50,926 nucleotides of DNA, taken from positions 1-50,926 of the forward strand of contig JAIQFI010000045.1 in the NCBI GenBank assembly GCA_020073345.1, in the 5' to 3' direction. Position 1 is the first letter of the stretch. Every line of letters begins with the position of its first letter. The notes under the pieces are model-generated. The model saw only the letters and a list, made by a program, of their open reading frames with translations, did not search any database and was not told the DNA's origin. The position numbers and the translations under genes are program-made. This stretch comes from Terriglobia bacterium. Lineage in GTDB: Bacteria > Acidobacteriota > Terriglobia > Bryobacterales > Bryobacteraceae. This document shows positions 8,784-16,455 of this stretch, piece after piece.

Positions 8784-10733
8784 TCACTTCTTCGGAGTGA
8801 ATGGCTTTTGAGCCTTAAGGTAACGCGGCAATACAGTCTTGTCGTCGATCAGCGCGGACTCGATCTGCACACGCGTCATGCCAAGTGCACGCGTCAGATC
8901 AACGCCACGAAGGTCAGCCCCCTCCAGATTGGCCGCAGTCAGATCCGTAACTCCACGTGCCTTCGGTACATCGTCGACGTCGTCGGGCGGGCCCACACCG
9001 CCAATCACTGCGTTCCGCAAGTCCGCCCTTGAAAAATCTGCTCCCGTCAAATCCGCGGGCAGAGTTGCGCGTTGCAGATTCGCTCCGGAAAAATTCGGAT
9101 TTCGAAACACGTCTCCGAACCGTGCGAGATCGAGGCCGGAAAAATCTCGTCTCGTTTCATCGCAGGTTGGACTGGGTCTCTCGTTAGGATTGCAAGGCCC
9201 GAAGGCCCCGACGCTTCGGTCAAGGTGCGCCAGTGGCCAGTTCCAAGCGCGCTCGACGTGCTCTTCCTCGAGGTTCACATCGTCCAGATGCGCGCTTTCG
9301 ATATTGGCCCTAGTGAAGATTGCCCCACGAGTGTGGGCCTCGCGGAAGTCGGCGCCTCGGAGGTCCGCTCCAAAGAAGTCAGCCCCCTCTAGACTTGCCT
9401 CCGAAAAATCAGCGCCACGCAAATCGGCGTTGCCGAAATCGGCGTTCTGAAGATTCGCGCTCCGAAAGTTCGCCTTTGCGCCAAACGCAGACTGCGCTCT
9501 GATGTTCCTCAACGAGCGACCTTGCAACTGAGCCCCCTTTACGGCAGTGAGATCTTTTCCGCTCCAACCCGGCGGTCTTTGCGACAAATCTACTCTCGAA
9601 AGGTCGCCAAATGCGTTCCAGCCGAGGAGACTTAGAATGTGCGGGGCGGCTGTGCGCCAGTCCCAGAAGTATTCGTCATCTCCCAAAGTGTTAAGTCTTG
9701 TGTTCGTGGCCGGCTTCCCGTACAAACATCCGCCTGCGAAGACCGCGAGGCACACGGAAACCAACAGACCTGCTAGCACCTCTCGTGAAAGCGGCGCTCT
9801 ATACCATGGAGCCGGATCCCGCTCGATGCCACGCAGCGTCTCTTTGGTGCTCCTTGAAAAGACCAGCGACAGCCACACAGAAACGCCCACCATGACCACG
9901 TGCAGGCTTGAAATCACTGGGATCCGAAATTGGGTGATCGAGGGGTCCTGCCGAACGAGAGATCGCAAGAAGAATGCCAGCATGGTGAGCGGCACCCCCC
10001 ACCAAACCAGGATCGCGGTCACCTTGACCTGGATTCTTGTCAATGGCGGGCATGACGGCGCCAGCAACTTGAAATGCAAGCGCACGATGGGGCTCAGAAT
10101 CCACGGGAGCGCGCGTTGGTGCAAGGGGCGGCCATCCGGGAAATACGCCGGCAGAGTCGCGAGCGCGTCCCACAGATTTTGCAATGAAAAATGCAGGTAG
10201 AGATAAATGATGAGCAGCAACACCGGCGCGGCGCCAAAGAAAGCGACAACCGGGATCGGCGTTTGCACGATTGGCAAGGACAGCATCGAACTGCCGACAA
10301 GTAAACCGGCATCCGTTGTCGAGAGAATCGTCAGCCAGCAGTACAGGCAAGCTGCCAGCATCGTGAGCAAGATTTTGCGCGACGTCTTGGAAGCCTCATC
10401 GACGCCTGGCTGGGAGTTGAGCGAATCGACCACCTCTGCCGGTAACCTCGCCAGGCTCAAATCGGCGCCTCGTAGTTGGCGCGCCGTCAGCCCCGTGGAA
10501 TTCGTTAAGTCTGCAAAGCGAAGCGACGCCTCCGAAAGTTCAACATCGGCAAGATTCGCTCCCGAGAGATTCGCCTCCGTTAGATTGGCCCTCGCGAACA
10601 GATATCCGCGAAGGTCCATATCGTGCAAGTCCTCACCGCTCAGCTGGGCAGGTCGTTTTGCCTTCTGGGCAGTCAAAAGGACCTCCCGTAGACTTGGGTC
10701 AGGAGCCCTAAGCGGCTGCGGCTTGCTTGCCAT
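8784..10733 (-). CDS. pentapeptide-repeat membrane protein
   Basis: About 649 aa. Two blocks of pentapeptide repeats (A[D/N]Lxx) flank a membrane region. The N-terminal block is about residues 35-100, with FARANLTEANLSGANLAD; the C-terminal block is about residues 395-640, with many ADLRGADF-type repeats and one interruption near the CNPNERPSPTC segment. Between them are about five or six hydrophobic helices, including a run of AAPVLLLIIYLYL type and two later clusters. Pentapeptide repeats fold into a right-handed quadrilateral beta-helix. The function of membrane-tethered versions is unknown, with protein-protein scaffolding a common guess. I used the ATG at 10733; 10751 is also possible and neither has a strong ribosome site. 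Confidence 0.85.
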   Translation of the reverse strand: MASKPQPLRAPDPSLREVLLTAQKAKRPAQLSGEDLHDMDLRGYLFARANLTEANLSGANLADVELSEASLRFADLTNSTGLTARQLRGADLSLARLPAEVVDSLNSQPGVDEASKTSRKILLTMLAACLYCWLTILSTTDAGLLVGSSMLSLPIVQTPIPVVAFFGAAPVLLLIIYLYLHFSLQNLWDALATLPAYFPDGRPLHQRALPWILSPIVRLHFKLLAPSCPPLTRIQVKVTAILVWWGVPLTMLAFFLRSLVRQDPSITQFRIPVISSLHVVMVGVSVWLSLVFSRSTKETLRGIERDPAPWYRAPLSREVLAGLLVSVCLAVFAGGCLYGKPATNTRLNTLGDDEYFWDWRTAAPHILSLLGWNAFGDLSRVDLSQRPPGWSGKDLTAVKGAQLQGRSLRNIRAQSAFGAKANFRSANLQNADFGNADLRGADFSEASLEGADFFGADLRGADFREAHTRGAIFTRANIESAHLDDVNLEEEHVERAWNWPLAHLDRSVGAFGPCNPNERPSPTCDETRRDFSGLDLARFGDVFRNPNFSGANLQRATLPADLTGADFSRADLRNAVIGGVGPPDDVDDVPKARGVTDLTAANLEGADLRGVDLTRALGMTRVQIESALIDDKTVLPRYLKAQKPFTPKK

Positions 10734-10949
10734 TTCCGAACAACTTACCATTTTCTGAGACCTTCCGTAATCGCCCAATTCTGCCGTTCTGCCGCCCGCA
10801 AAGACGCAACTGCTTCGTTTTGGATCGCGATAAGTCGCGAAGTGGTTACCGATAGCTGGCGGGAACAGCCCTTACCACCAACAATCAACCCAGCGCCCAG
10901 AAACAGCGTTAGCTTCTGTGGGATCGCCGAATCTCTTTCCTCATGTGAC

Positions 10950-11861
10950 CTATCGGGCGGACTTCGGCCGACGGGTCGCGGTGATTGCTGCGTCGAATCG
11001 AGCTCCCATCGCGTCGAAGTCTGGCGTGGGGCCATTCCACCTCAGTTGGTCAACATCGTCGAAGAGCTCGATGTCGGTCCGGAGCGTAGCGAGCGTTCGG
11101 AACAGCAACGCTCGGTCGCGCTCGATGGAGAGTGTATTCGCGAGGGCACTTGCGTTAGTCGCATTCACGTGCCACTCTCGCCAATCCGCAGGGATGCATT
11201 CGAGATGGCCAAACCTGGCGAGCACAGCAGCTGACGATTTCGCACCCCACCCGGGTAGCCCCGGATAGCCGTCAGCCGCATCGCCGACCAGCGCAAGGTA
11301 GTCGGGAATCGAACCCGGCGAGACCCCGAACTTCTGGACCACTGCGGCCTCGTCGAACATGACGCGCGTCCGACGGTTTAGTTGGACGATTCGGCTGCCT
11401 CGGACGCATTGGGCAAGATCCTTGTCCGGTGTACATATGACGACGCGTTCGACACGCGCATCACGGGCCGCCGCCATCGCCCCGGCAGCCAGCGCATCGT
11501 CGGCCTCGAACTCGATCATCGGCCAGACCACGATGCCGGCCGCAGAGAGGGCATTTTCGAGTAGTGAGAACTGCGCCAACAAGTCGGGTTCAATACCTGC
11601 GCCGGTTTTGTAGCCAGGCCACAGTCTATTGCGGAAGGACTCGATGACGTGATCAGTCGCAACAGCGACGTGCGTTGCACCACCTTTGATCATTCCCAGT
11701 ATGGACGCAAGTACGCCCCGAACCGCCGCGATCTCGTGCCCATCCTGGTCTCGCGCGGACGGTAGGGCATAGTAGTGGCGGAACAACTCGTAGGTACCGT
11801 CAATCAGATGGATTTCCAGGGCGGCCTCCAGCTCAACCTTATAGGAGCGATAGCATTTCAA
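10950..11861 (-). CDS. stand-alone 5'-3' exonuclease (FEN/PolI N-domain family)
   Basis: Up to 303 aa, the size of the PolI 5' nuclease domain without polymerase. Acidic metal-binding residues of the family are visible: LIDGTYELFR (first Asp), ATDHVIESFRNRLWPGYKTG, EADDALAAGA and TPDKDLAQCV. The helix-three-turn-helix loop is GDAADGYPGLPGWGAK. Expected activity is removal of 5' flaps or RNA primers. The annotated ATG at 11861 adds 14 residues before the family's usual start. A CTG at 11819, with GGAGG about 5 bases upstream, would give the canonical beginning LEIHLIDG, so a non-ATG start is plausible. The gene does not overlap the pentapeptide gene 216 bases downstream. Confidence 0.85.
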   Translation of the reverse strand: MKCYRSYKVELEAALEIHLIDGTYELFRHYYALPSARDQDGHEIAAVRGVLASILGMIKGGATHVAVATDHVIESFRNRLWPGYKTGAGIEPDLLAQFSLLENALSAAGIVVWPMIEFEADDALAAGAMAAARDARVERVVICTPDKDLAQCVRGSRIVQLNRRTRVMFDEAAVVQKFGVSPGSIPDYLALVGDAADGYPGLPGWGAKSSAAVLARFGHLECIPADWREWHVNATNASALANTLSIERDRALLFRTLATLRTDIELFDDVDQLRWNGPTPDFDAMGARFDAAITATRRPKSAR

Positions 11862-12353
11862 TCAAGCGGAGAGATCGGATGCGCTTCAGCCGTTGGAGAC
11901 GTGCGCTCTGCGAGCAGGATCTTCGTCGTTGATGTTCGCGCTGAACGGAGGTAATGTCCTCATGACGTAGCTACCGTTAAGGCCAATATCAGGGCACACA
12001 ATGAATGATCTGATTGCGATTCAAAAGATTGCCCGGTGGGAGAAAATCGAAGATGCTCGTTCGACTGCGTCTCCTCGCCGACTACAAAGCGCGTGTACAA
12101 CATAGCGCTCAACGAGTTCCTGCGTGTTTTTTAGCAGGCCCTTCTCTGATTCTTTTCTCTTGATCCCTATTACTTGTAGGTGAGATTCTTCAGGCTCGGG
12201 CACAAGTCCTGCCGCCGGTCGTAAGCTCTGACGAATCACACATAAGCTAATAGTCCCGGTTCACTTGGGGTGCGTCGGGAGATTGAAAGTTCTGAGGCCC
12301 TTAAGCTAACTGGCCAGCATCGCCAACCGGCTCTCAGCGCAGGCGACCCTCAG
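11862..12353. other. intergenic, no supported gene
   Basis: A minus-strand 72-codon ORF (12021-12239) is the best frame but has no family resemblance and no clear ribosome site. I see no structured RNA or repeat here. Confidence 0.35.
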
Positions 12354-12833
12354 TTACTTTAGGCCAGCGAGATAGAGCAGTTCCTGACAAACAGTGCGGA
12401 AGTCCCCGGAGAGCTTGTCGATGTCCTCCCGGTGGGCGACGAACCGACGGCTATGCGCGGACTGATCGCCTACGTTCTTCAGCTTTGGAAGAGCCTGTTT
12501 CGTGTTTCTTCCAAGATTCCACGCGGGCTCCTGGAGCGTCTTATCGATCAGGTCCTTGAGATACATGAAATCGCCGGTCCCAGGGTTCTGGATTTTGCTT
12601 GCAATCAAGCGGCGCATCATCACGGCGCATCCATCGAACCGGCCCTTCTCGTAGCAGCCGTTGATTTGAAACACCACTCGTTCAATGTAGCCCCGAGTAT
12701 TCTTCACAAGTGCATGCGGCAATAAGAATTCGCTCGCGGGGCGAGTCCCTTCCGACGGCGGGACGAAACTCTTCGGGGCATCGGCCGCGATGGTCTTGGC
12801 AAGCGCAACAGCTTCCCGGAGTCTGGAGGGCAT
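12354..12833 (-). CDS. conserved hypothetical, DUF4145/HEPN-like flavour
   Basis: 159 aa, soluble and helical. Segments such as GYIERVVFQINGCYEKGRF, then GCAVMMRRLI, then WNLGRNTKQALPKLKNVGDQ and a final FRTVCQELLYLAGLK look like bacterial proteins of the DUF4145/HEPN type often found near defence or island genes. This is recognition from memory of the style, not a search. The stretch between MMRRLI and GDFMYLKDLI seems shorter than I would expect, so a small internal deletion is possible. The start is 3 bases downstream of the stop of the upstream gene (TAA CGC ATG), indicating translational coupling. No catalytic motif is visible. Confidence 0.65.
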   Translation of the reverse strand: MPSRLREAVALAKTIAADAPKSFVPPSEGTRPASEFLLPHALVKNTRGYIERVVFQINGCYEKGRFDGCAVMMRRLIASKIQNPGTGDFMYLKDLIDKTLQEPAWNLGRNTKQALPKLKNVGDQSAHSRRFVAHREDIDKLSGDFRTVCQELLYLAGLK

Positions 12834-12836
12834 GCG

Positions 12837-13145
12837 TTACTTGGTGCCTTGAGCGCGCCGATAGATGTGCTTCGCCATGCTCGCGAAAATCTGCTCGATT
12901 TGGTCAGCCGAGGCATCTGCAGAAATATGAATCTGCAGGTTGATGTTCAAATCCGGATCCTTGGGCCCGCCGTCCGGTTTGCCGGGTTTAGCCGCTGAGG
13001 ATTGCCCTGGTTCCGGAGGAGGCGGTGCCTTAGATTTCGGTGCCGCCTTAGCCACGTTCGCAGGCTTCTTGGGCAGAGGTTTTTTCTCCTGATCCGGCTG
13101 TTTGGAAGCGTCCGCTTCCGAAAGCACTGTATAGAGGACGGCCAT
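12837..13145 (-). CDS. small Pro/Lys-rich protein, partner of the 12.4-kb gene
   Basis: 102 aa from the ATG at 13145. The frame stays open further upstream to a TAG just beside the tRNA-like element, and the residues there (SNQVANHTGAGEAAVKRM) read like protein, so the original N-terminus may be longer or lost. After MAVLYTVLSEADAS comes a Lys/Pro/Ala linker. The C-terminal NINLQIHISADASADQIEQIF forms a short beta-helix unit that I associate with the C-terminus of DUF5343-like proteins. It is coupled to the following gene by 3 bases. Function unknown; a truncated partner protein is likely. Confidence 0.55.
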   Translation of the reverse strand: MAVLYTVLSEADASKQPDQEKKPLPKKPANVAKAAPKSKAPPPPEPGQSSAAKPGKPDGGPKDPDLNINLQIHISADASADQIEQIFASMAKHIYRRAQGTK

Positions 13146-13283
13146 TCGCTTTACGGCAGCTTCCCCGGCCCCCGTATGGTTGGCGACCTGATTCGAGCCC
13201 TTTTTCTGTGAACCGAGCGAACCGGAATGAACTTTCGTGAATGGAGAAGCTATAGCGGGAGTGCAACTTAGGAGCTAAGTTGC

Positions 13284-13348
13284 TGGAGAGGCGGGGGGAA
13301 TCGAACCCCCGAATAAAGGTTTTACAGACCTGTCCTCGTCTGTTCTCC
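13284..13348 (-). tRNA. tRNA-Tyr(GTA)-like fragment, probably a 3' remnant
   Basis: Read on the minus strand, the sequence has an anticodon-type hairpin AGGT-CTGTAAA-ACCT (GTA at 13323-13325), a perfect T-arm GGGGG-TTCGATT-CCCCC and an end GCCTCTCCA. The 5' GGAGA can pair with TCTCC, but there is no D-arm, the variable region is only a few bases although bacterial tRNA-Tyr has a long one, and the acceptor 3' side is about two bases off register. I therefore read it as a degenerate tRNA 3' half, possibly an old attachment site. The T-arm would also fit a tmRNA or tRNA-Ser 3' end. Confidence 0.4.
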
Positions 13349-13522
13349 CTGGAGCACCGGAGCCGTACTCGTACATACAAACTTCCCGCTCCCCGGACTC
13401 ACCCGATAATCCGCATTAACGGTCACTGAAGCTGGGCTCCGATTCTAATCGTGATCCCGTGTTGCGGGGAATTACTCGGAGCTCTCGGCCTGCGTGGCCA
13501 CCACCAGAATTCGCCGTGTCGC

Positions 13523-14206
13523 TCAATGCGCGGTATGGACGTCTCTGGCCTTCTTTGCATCTTTGTATACCTGCCGCACCGTTGTTGCACCTGCTCGTGC
13601 CTTGCGTCCTATTTCGCGCCATGACCAACCCTCATCGCGGAGTCTGACAATCTGTTCCCGGTCGAGAATCTTTCTTGGTCGACCCACCGCCTTCCTGGGC
13701 AAATTGCCGATCTGCCGGGCATGCGATATTCTGGCAGTGCGCTCGGCCCGAATGTCCCGCTCCAGTTGAGCCATCGCGGCGACGATCGAGAACAGGGTCC
13801 GGCCCATTGGCATGGAGGTGTCCAGCAATTCTTGGTGGGAGATGAAGTCGATCCCCATCTCTCGGAACTTCTCGAGGACGGCAACGAACTGCTTGATGCT
13901 CCGGGCGAATCGGTCAAGTCGCCAGACGACGACCACATCAAACAGGCCGCGGCGAGCGTCTTTCATGAGCGCGTCCAGGCCGGAACAGCTTTCGTTGGCT
14001 CCGCTCGCCCCGTCGGAATAAACCCGATGCAAGGTCCACCCGCGCTGGAAGATTAAGTAGCGGAGCGGTTGTTCCTGGACTTCGAGATTCTGGATGAAGT
14101 TAGCGTCACCCTGCTTTGATTTGAAGGCAGTGGAGACGCGCAAGTAGAGGGCTACGTTTCGCCCCGTTGCTGCCGTGCTGGCAGATGATTGGTTTGTCTG
14201 GTCCAT
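13523..14206 (-). CDS. serine recombinase (resolvase/invertase family)
   Basis: 227 aa. The N-terminal catalytic domain carries VALYLRVST with the nucleophilic serine, then VYSDGASG, FDVVVVWRLDRFARS with the conserved arginines, and FSIVAAMAQLERD followed by ERTARI at the start of the long E helix. The C-terminus has a helix-turn-helix (RDEGWSWREIGRKA, then TTVRQVYKD). This is the compact resolvase type rather than a large phage integrase. It cuts and rejoins short DNA sites in element resolution or inversion. It lies between two tRNA fragments pointing in opposite directions, consistent with a degraded integrative element. The gene appears intact. Confidence 0.9.
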   Translation of the reverse strand: MDQTNQSSASTAATGRNVALYLRVSTAFKSKQGDANFIQNLEVQEQPLRYLIFQRGWTLHRVYSDGASGANESCSGLDALMKDARRGLFDVVVVWRLDRFARSIKQFVAVLEKFREMGIDFISHQELLDTSMPMGRTLFSIVAAMAQLERDIRAERTARISHARQIGNLPRKAVGRPRKILDREQIVRLRDEGWSWREIGRKARAGATTVRQVYKDAKKARDVHTAH

Positions 14207-14318
14207 TTGTAGTCCAATAACGGACCGCCGAGACCAGAACGTTGGAAACTGGAGAGCTTGGGATTGTCAGGATGAAGCGCCATAGACGCAATGTTCTGTA
14301 TTTTCAATCTACGATCAA

Positions 14319-14364
14319 TTTCCCAAGCTGGACGTCGTGGGTTCGAGTCCCATCTCCCGCTCCA
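14319..14364 (+). tRNA. 3' half of tRNA-Gly(CCC), attachment-site remnant
   Basis: From the anticodon loop onward the sequence is a textbook tRNA-Gly 3' half: TTCCCAA loop (anticodon CCC), stem GCTGG, variable ACGTC, T-arm GTGGG-TTCGAGT-CCCAT, acceptor CTCCCGC, discriminator T and encoded CCA ending at 14364. The 5' half is absent: the upstream bases do not pair with GCTGG or CTCCCGC and contain no D-arm. Breakage in the anticodon loop is where many tyrosine integrases cross over, and an integrase C-terminus ends 55 bases away. I infer an attL/attR scar. Confidence 0.75.
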
Positions 14365-14399
14365 AGAAATCAAGCAGTTAGCGTCACAGCTTCCAACCT

Positions 14400-14419
14400 G
14401 TACTCCGTTGTACTCCGTT
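14400..14419 (+). repeat. tandem GTACTCCGTT, candidate integrase arm sites
   Basis: Two exact head-to-tail copies of GTACTCCGTT at 14400-14409 and 14410-14419, overlapping the stop codon of the integrase remnant. A third copy, GTACTCCGTTGT, lies at 15256-15267 on the other side of the integrase. Their position between a tRNA 3' end and an integrase suggests arm-type binding sites. Confidence 0.5.
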
Positions 14420-14820
14420 TACATCACTAGCGCGCGTTCTAGCTGGTCCACGATCACCTTCCGCCGCTCCACCGGAGACTTCGTATAGACGTTCTGGTTC
14501 ACGTCGAGCGAATGCCCCAGCTGATCGGCGACCAGCTTTCCTTCGACCCCCATGTTGTTCATCAGGGTCGAATGAGTTCGCCGCATCACCTGGAAGTTCA
14601 CCTAGGCCAACCCGACTATTGCGAGCTTCGGCTTGATGCATCGGTTCAAGACGTTGTCCCGCGACAGGGGGGAGCCCCGCTCAGACGGGAAGACCCACGC
14701 TTCCGCGCCCATCTCGATGCACATGCCCTTCAAATGCTCAAGTGCGATCAGCAGATCTTGCGGCAGTGCCGCTTGCCTAGTGTCTTTGCCGCGTCGATAA
14801 CTTCCTCGCCGGCACACCAA
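14419..14820 (-). pseudogene. tyrosine recombinase (phage-type integrase) C-terminal remnant
   Basis: The frame encodes the end of a tyrosine integrase catalytic domain: LPQDLLIALEHLKG, EAWVFPSERGSPLSRDNV, then after one stop VNFQVMRRTHSTLMNN with the catalytic Arg, LGHSLDVNQNVYTKS with the catalytic His and the Tyr nucleophile, and ERALVM. The interruption is an in-frame TAG at 14602-14604 where relatives carry Trp (GLA-stop-VNF), consistent with a TGG to TAG change. The N-terminal and arm-binding domains are missing upstream of about 14820. It points towards the tRNA-Gly 3' end, the normal integrase arrangement. Confidence 0.8.
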
Positions 14821-15202
14821 GGATCGAATAGAGGATCGGCCATGTATGGTTCCTACAATGCTGCTTGCCTCACAGAAAGGTCACGTGCGCGGCCACCTAA
14901 CCCCGCATCACTGGGATTCGAAGGACGCACCGCACCCGTCATGGCGCCCGGGACAATTGCCCTAAAAACCGAGAAGTCTAGAATCCCGACTTTCCCACAA
15001 TATGGGAGTTGGATACTGCAGGTAAACTAACGCTCAAAACGTGGAAATGATAGATCTGTTTCAGCTCATTTAGGCGATCGAGCTTCACGTACGCGGAGGG
15101 CTTGGCCTTCTTCGTGATGATGAATCTAGACTGAACCAGTGGGGAGGAAGGATTGCGCGACCAACTTCGACTTCGCAACCGGGTGCTGCAAAGCGCAAGA
15201 AC
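14821..15202. other. intergenic, no supported gene
   Basis: No frame has a recognisable product. This is the outer part of the element scar, before the palindrome at 15203. I see no further integrase domain. Confidence 0.35.
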
Positions 15203-15232
15203 TTGTCATGTAACCGGACGGTTCCATGACAA
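15203..15232. promoter_or_regulatory. 30-bp palindrome, TetR-type operator candidate (left)
   Basis: Arms TTGTCATGTAACCG and CGGTTCCATGACAA, separated by GA; 13 of 14 arm positions pair. The core AACCG-NN-CGGTT resembles operators of TetR-family repressors. No T-tract follows, so it is not a typical intrinsic terminator. It lies about 220 bases upstream of the first desaturase. A related palindrome is at 28379-28407, just past the other end of the locus. Confidence 0.55.
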
Positions 15233-15255
15233 AGACTCTCGGTGGCGTTCGGCTC

Positions 15256-15267
15256 GTACTCCGTTGT
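15256..15267 (+). repeat. third copy of GTACTCCGTTGT
   Basis: Exact match to the first copy near 14400 (GTACTCCGTTGT). Together the copies bracket the integrase remnant, as arm sites or direct repeats of an element would. Confidence 0.4.
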
Positions 15268-15453
15268 TTGTTAGGCGAGTTACAAGCAATCAAGTCTTGA
15301 GTTGTTGGGTTTAGTGCAATCGCTATGGAAGGCCGTGGAGGGCATGACACCCCGTCACTGCTGGTAGCAGACATCTACCTGAACCCTGCGCAGTCGCATT
15401 ACCGCCCATCCCACCGGAGAATCGAGACTCCGCAGTACAATCAGAGTTCGAAA

Positions 15454-16455
15454 ATGCCGCGGCCCCATAACATTTCGCTCCCGTCGAGGAGACTTACCGC
15501 TGAGAGAGCCAGCCAAGAACCTCTCCCAGTCCTGCGAATAAAGGGTGCCCCCGACTTCCGGCCGCGTGCCGTTCCCAGGGAACTGCTTACAGCGGCTCGA
15601 GCTTCCAATCTTGTTCTCCTGGCGGTCACGGATTGGCTGATCATCGCGGCGATATGGCTGACCGCGGCGCACCTGCCGATGCAACTGTATCCTTTGTGGG
15701 TGCTGCTGCTGGCAGGCAGGCTTCATGCTCTTGGGGTGGTGCTGCATGACGCGGTTCACATGCCGCTCGAACGAAAAACTCCGGCATTACGCCTCCTGGA
15801 AATCCTAGCTGGATATCCCATTGGATCCACGATCGACGCGATGCGGTACCACCATCTGCGGCATCACCGCGAGAATGGTCTTCCTGAAGACCCTTACTTC
15901 AAGCCTTGGATCGGCGAGAGCCGCGTTCGATTCTGGCTGATGACCTTGCGATACTTTCTACTATTGCCTTTGTGGGCCCTGCGAAGCGTGTACGGTTCTC
16001 TGGCTGCCTACCTGCCGATTTTGCGCACTAGCTACGGCCGATGGTTTCTCCAAGACAGGTACAAGGGTGACCTGACCAATAGTGCCGAACTACTTCGTTG
16101 CGCACGCGAGGACCGTTGGCAACTTCTATTCCACACTGGCGTTTTCGCGTTTGCGATGTCCTACTCAAGCTGGCTGCTGACCTATTACGTCGTCCCCGCC
16201 GTGATAGCCGGTTACTTCGCCGGTTATCGCCTCCAGGTGGAGCACAGGCAGGAACCGAATCATGACCGTGGTTTCCAGACGACGGTTCATTCCACGCGGG
16301 ATCACGACCTTGGACTGGCCGGTAAAATCCTCCTGGCGCCCCACAATGTTGGATATCACCGCGTCCACCATCTGCACCCGCAGGTCGCGCTCCAAAACCT
16401 TCCGGAACTCAGGGATTGGTATGTCGAGAACTACGGGGAGATCTATCGGAGTTGA
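15454..16455 (+). CDS. fatty acid desaturase family membrane protein
   Basis: About 333 aa from the ATG at 15454; the longer upstream ORF overlaps the palindrome region and does not look like protein. Three histidine boxes of the membrane desaturase/hydroxylase superfamily are present: HDAVH (residues 98-102), HHLRHH (133-138) and HRVHH near residue 305. Hydrophobic helices lie at about 50-92 and in the 160-185 and 230-270 regions. The enzyme would use a diiron centre and O2 to desaturate or hydroxylate an acyl chain or similar lipid. It converges on the radical SAM gene and overlaps it by 13 bases, so the two ends cannot carry an intergenic terminator. Confidence 0.9.
   Translation: MPRPHNISLPSRRLTAERASQEPLPVLRIKGAPDFRPRAVPRELLTAARASNLVLLAVTDWLIIAAIWLTAAHLPMQLYPLWVLLLAGRLHALGVVLHDAVHMPLERKTPALRLLEILAGYPIGSTIDAMRYHHLRHHRENGLPEDPYFKPWIGESRVRFWLMTLRYFLLLPLWALRSVYGSLAAYLPILRTSYGRWFLQDRYKGDLTNSAELLRCAREDRWQLLFHTGVFAFAMSYSSWLLTYYVVPAVIAGYFAGYRLQVEHRQEPNHDRGFQTTVHSTRDHDLGLAGKILLAPHNVGYHRVHHLHPQVALQNLPELRDWYVENYGEIYRS

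Noticed and set aside
12021-12239. 72-codon minus-strand ORF
   Set aside because: No ribosome site, no resemblance to known proteins, isolated.
13284-13348. tmRNA 3' end
   Set aside because: The T-arm fits, but an anticodon-type hairpin with GTA stands where tmRNA has none, and no tag-encoding region was seen; kept as a tRNA-like fragment.
14512-15030. 172-codon plus-strand ORF
   Set aside because: It runs antisense across the integrase remnant, whose catalytic motifs are unmistakable on the other strand.
15203-15232. Intrinsic transcription terminator
   Set aside because: The hairpin is strong, but no T-run follows on either side and no gene ends there; an operator reading fits better.
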